7,625 bases of DNA. Source: Chlamydiae bacterium RIFCSPHIGHO2_12_FULL_49_9 (GTDB taxonomy: Bacteria; Chlamydiota; Chlamydiia; Chlamydiales; SM23-39). The notes below the pieces were generated by a model that was given only the letters and a program-made list of their open reading frames with translations, was not told the DNA's origin and did not search any database. The DNA lies in the NCBI GenBank assembly GCA_001794935.1, contig MGLY01000020.1:868-8492 (forward strand). The letters are read 5' to 3'. Made by a program: the position numbers and the translations under genes. This document shows positions 5,121-7,625 of the stretch, in pieces. The stretch's first letter is position 1. The number at the start of each line of letters is the position of its first letter.

Positions 5121-6911
5121 TCAGGGAGTTTTTCGCAAGATCGCCGATTTCATGTCCTGAACCAATGAAGGGAAAGAGATCGATCCCAAAAGAAATGAAG
5201 AGAGTCGTTCCTTTTCCAACTCTTCGATCTCGGGCCATTTCCTGTGACATAGGGCCCTTTGAAGAATATGGCAGAGAAAATCGTTGCAAGAATACTCCTC
5301 TCTGATGATTTTCGAGAGCCTCTTGCAGCCTCTTATCGCCTCTCCATCTTGAAGGGCCCTCCCGATTTCAAGAGCGATCTCGACCCAGTCGCTCCTTTCC
5401 TGAAACGCCGTCTCATCCACCCATTCCCCCTCATCTTGCGGCATGTGGGAGTAAAACGCCTTTCCCATTCCCCTCAAACAGACAAGGGCTTTGGGATAAG
5501 AGGAGAGTCTGTTTTCAGCGAGCGCGAGAAGATCTTTTAAAAAGTAGCGGCTATGTTCTCTTCCATCATAAAAAAAAACTTTCTCTTGGGATACCGCTTC
5601 AGAAAACGACTGGTTCCCCCTGACGCCGACAAATTCCTCACTTGCGCTCAAAAGAGTCTGAAAATCGGCAGAATTCAGCGTCCCCGGACAGATCAGGCGC
5701 ACTTTTTTGGTCCCCTTACCTGCCGTCACCGAATAGATCTGATCTTGGAAATGAACCTCGATTGATCCCACATTCGCTTCAAAAGCCAACACCGGCAATC
5801 CTTGGCTGTTCTGGCCATCAACAAACTCGACAAACCATTTGATATCGGGCGTGCAGATATCGATCGGCAATGGATCATTCTCCTTTGATTTCAAAAGAGC
5901 GTGCAGATAGACGGCCCCTCCCATTTTTGTGGCGAGATAAGCGAGATAGAGCCGGTGAGTCGCTAGATATCCTTCGGCGTTGCCTTCAAAAAGAAGCATT
6001 TTGAGCTTTTCGTCTTTGAGATCAAAAAGAGTCTTCTTCTTTTTCTCTCGGATCATCACCCCTTTTTCCAAAAAATGGAGTCCCATCGACCGATTTTCGG
6101 TTCTTGGATGAAACCAGCTCGATTCGATGAAGCCATATTCCCCCAAAATCTCCATTTTCGGACAAGGAGATCTCCCCTTCATGTTTTGCAAAAGATGAAT
6201 CAACTCCGCCGTCTCGGGATAAAAAGTGGGCATCTGCAAGATGAGATCCGAAGAGAGCATCTCTTGAAGCGCTTCAGGTGGAATCAGACTCAGAGGGCAC
6301 TTCTTGTCATAGCGGATGAGATGAACCGGAACATCTTCAGCCACTTTCGCGTCGATAGAAACAAGGGCAACGATCGCCACTTTAAGACGGGGAAAGCGCT
6401 TTCTTAAAATATCTGCCGCCTCAAGAGCTGCCATATAGTCGCCGAGCCCATCTCTAATCACCCACGTGAAAAGGGTAATCTTGACCGAAGAGTCGATGAG
6501 AATCTGATCATAGAGGCTATAAAGCGCTTTTTCGATAAAGGCGCGCCTTAAGGTGGGCAGATGGGAGAAGCTCTTTTTAATATGGGATTCAGACGGCCGC
6601 CCCTTTCGATAAATGCGAGGAAGCCCGCGGCACATTTTCGGATAGGCAAGATCCAGTTTTTTAAATTCCCTTTCTGAAAAACTCCCGATCAGTTTCCCTT
6701 CGACAGGGAAAGATCTCTTGTCGACTAAGATATTCTCGTAACTTTCTAAAATCTCAGAGAGAGGGACCTGAACATCGGCAGATGTCGGCTTGAGAACCTT
6801 CTCAAGCTGCAGAAACTCGTTGTCGGAGGCCGCATCAATCCCCTCGCTGATCAGATGCTTTTTCGCGCTTTGTTGGAGAAAATTGAACAGCTCCGCGTGA
6901 AAAAGGTTCAT
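5121..6911 (-). CDS. Large protein with GT-B glycosyltransferase-like features, function unknown (596 aa)
   Basis: Two segments look like parts of a GT-B fold. Residues about 145-185 contain WVIRDGLGDYMAALEAADIL, resembling the first Rossmann unit with its G-x-GD turn seen in GT9-like and related transferases. Residues 428-453 contain GVRGNQSFSEAVSQEKVFFY, resembling the donor-binding G(D/N)xSxxEA loop of the C-terminal domain. The N-terminal 140 residues and the C-terminal 100 are helical and unassigned. No signal peptide or membrane segment is visible, so it is cytosolic or exported by another route. An ATG at 6911 with GGAAG eight bases upstream is preferred over a TTG at 6926 that would add five residues. 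It is followed by the 115-residue gene. The substrate is unknown; the glycosyltransferase call is an inference from motifs, while the gene itself is secure because the long frame is intact. Confidence 0.85.
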   Translation of the reverse strand: MNLFHAELFNFLQQSAKKHLISEGIDAASDNEFLQLEKVLKPTSADVQVPLSEILESYENILVDKRSFPVEGKLIGSFSEREFKKLDLAYPKMCRGLPRIYRKGRPSESHIKKSFSHLPTLRRAFIEKALYSLYDQILIDSSVKITLFTWVIRDGLGDYMAALEAADILRKRFPRLKVAIVALVSIDAKVAEDVPVHLIRYDKKCPLSLIPPEALQEMLSSDLILQMPTFYPETAELIHLLQNMKGRSPCPKMEILGEYGFIESSWFHPRTENRSMGLHFLEKGVMIREKKKKTLFDLKDEKLKMLLFEGNAEGYLATHRLYLAYLATKMGGAVYLHALLKSKENDPLPIDICTPDIKWFVEFVDGQNSQGLPVLAFEANVGSIEVHFQDQIYSVTAGKGTKKVRLICPGTLNSADFQTLLSASEEFVGVRGNQSFSEAVSQEKVFFYDGREHSRYFLKDLLALAENRLSSYPKALVCLRGMGKAFYSHMPQDEGEWVDETAFQERSDWVEIALEIGRALQDGEAIRGCKRLSKIIREEYSCNDFLCHILQRALCHRKWPEIEELEKERLSSFLLGSISFPSLVQDMKSAILRKTP

Positions 6912-6943
6912 TCCGAGATCTTCCAATTAAAAAAAGATCTAGC

Positions 6944-6972
6944 CTGATAATCGAATATGGGGCAGAAGTCAA
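6944..6972 (-). promoter_or_regulatory. Candidate promoter of the GT-like gene
   Basis: On the minus strand TTGACT (6967-6972, 5/6) and TATCAG (6944-6949, 4/6) are exactly 17 bases apart. Transcription would start near 6937 and leave a leader of about 25 bases carrying the GGAAG ribosome binding site. This is the best promoter candidate in the window and suggests that the GT-like gene is transcribed separately from the ABC exporter gene upstream. Confidence 0.45.
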
Positions 6973-7018
6973 TATATTTTTAGAACCGACTACGCAGTTG
7001 TCATTTCGGAGTGGCGAC

Positions 7019-7194
7019 ATACACAACATGATTCAAAATTTGGGAATTTGGCAAAGCTGGCGCCCAAGATTTCCATCAGGCCGAAGGCCGGCGCGCGAGG
7101 AGGTTCCTATTTTTCAATAGGGGCCTCCGAGCGCGGATGGGAAGATTGGGATGCCAGCGCAGTCAAAAAGCAAATTTTGAGTCATGTTGTGTAT
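7019..7194. repeat. Palindromic element C (176 bp)
   Basis: The outer 24-base arms, 7019-7042 (ATACACAACATG onward) and 7171-7194, are complementary with one mismatch. Further pairs follow inwards: GCTGGC (7056-7061) with GCCAGC (7153-7158), CCCAA (7063-7067) with TTGGG (7146-7150), CCATC (7073-7077) with GATGG (7136-7140), CGCGC (7092-7096) with GCGCG (7131-7135), and GGAGG (7099-7103) with CCTCC (7124-7128). The tip is CCTATT-TTTC-AATAGG (7106-7121). A side hairpin, GGCC-GAA-GGCC (7079-7089), occurs only on the left half. The right arm holds the last codons and stop of the ABC exporter gene. The element could serve as terminator for that gene or be a mobile palindromic repeat. Confidence 0.85.
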
Positions 7195-7625
7195 AAGTTT
7201 CCCATAAGATCCTAAAGGGAAGGCAGCTCTCTAAAAGCTGTCTTAAAGTCCCCTCGCCTACTTTGCGCCCCTTATCGAGAAAGATGATCTTATCTGCGTG
7301 CTCAATCGTGGAGAGTCTGTGGGCAATCAAGATCTGGGTCACATCTCCCCTCAACTCTTGCATGGCCGCTTTGATTCGGTTTTCAGAGATGGCGTCTAAA
7401 GACGATGTCGCCTCGTCCAAAATCAGGATCGGCGCCTTTTTCACAAGAGCTCTTGCGATGGCAAGCCTTTGCTGCTGGCCGCCGGAGAGCGTCTTTCCCA
7501 TTTCGGCAAGGAGCGTGTCATACTGCTTGGGCAAATCAGCGATGAACTCGTGCGCATAGGCGCTCTTTGCCGCATCCATGATCTCCGCTTTGGAAAAACT
7601 TCTCCCGAAGGCGATGTTTTCCGCC
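7163..7625 (-). CDS. msbA: ABC exporter, MsbA-like, C-terminal part of the ATPase domain
   Basis: About 154 C-terminal residues are visible; the membrane domain and Walker A lie beyond the right edge. The visible segment has ENIAFG (just after the Q-loop region), the ABC signature LSGGQQQRLAIARAL, Walker B ILILDEATSSLD with its catalytic glutamate, and the switch histidine in IAHRLST. This pattern is that of homodimeric half-transporters exporting lipids or peptides, which act in the inner membrane. MsbA, the lipid A flippase, is the best guess, also because a dnaQ-like gene lies nearby as in Chlamydia; other exporters of this subfamily cannot be excluded. The C-terminus after FRILWETY is odd: TQHDSKFAF and the TGA stop are encoded by the right arm of palindrome C. 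Confidence 0.75.
   Translation of the reverse strand, partial: AENIAFGRSFSKAEIMDAAKSAYAHEFIADLPKQYDTLLAEMGKTLSGGQQQRLAIARALVKKAPILILDEATSSLDAISENRIKAAMQELRGDVTQILIAHRLSTIEHADKIIFLDKGRKVGEGTLRQLLESCLPFRILWETYTQHDSKFAF

Overview
The window looks like chromosomal DNA of a member of the Chlamydiota, probably an environmental lineage rather than Chlamydia itself. This rests on protein content: a pdhA-pdhB-pdhC operon of the chlamydial type, and a DnaQ-like exonuclease lying a few genes from an MsbA-like ABC exporter. From memory, C. trachomatis has the similar neighbourhood CT261 dnaQ to CT264 msbA. Base composition is mixed, roughly half G+C by eye. The assignment is an inference; no database was searched.

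Layout from left to right. Bases 1-2536, minus strand: the E2 (partial, running off the left edge), E1-beta and E1-alpha genes of the pyruvate dehydrogenase complex, transcribed in the order pdhA, pdhB, pdhC. Just upstream on the same strand is a 53-residue lipoprotein (2595-2756). Bases 2757-3037 separate this block from a divergent plus-strand pair and contain a 163-bp imperfect palindrome (element A). Bases 3038-4584, plus strand: a DEDDh exonuclease with a C-terminal DUF3820-like segment, overlapping by ATGA an atypical NAD(P)-binding epimerase-like protein. Between this pair and the next, convergent, block lies a second palindrome (element B, 170 bp). Bases 4740-6911, minus strand: a 596-residue protein with glycosyltransferase-like (GT-B) features, followed by a 115-residue helical protein. 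A third palindrome (element C, 176 bp) separates these from the end of an MsbA-like ABC exporter that runs off the right edge.

The pdh genes supply acetyl-CoA. The exonuclease and epimerase-like gene are translationally coupled. The ABC exporter probably flips lipid A or another lipid. The GT-like gene and its small partner form an apparent two-gene unit of unknown role.

The most interesting signal is the set of three long palindromes, one in each major intergenic space. B and C share internal motifs in the same order and seem to be divergent copies of one element type. In both, the right arm reaches into the 3' end of the neighbouring minus-strand gene and provides its last codons and stop codon. 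This recalls palindromic elements that contribute coding sequence, such as the Rickettsia palindromic elements. No tRNA, rRNA, CRISPR array, transposase gene or replication origin was seen.
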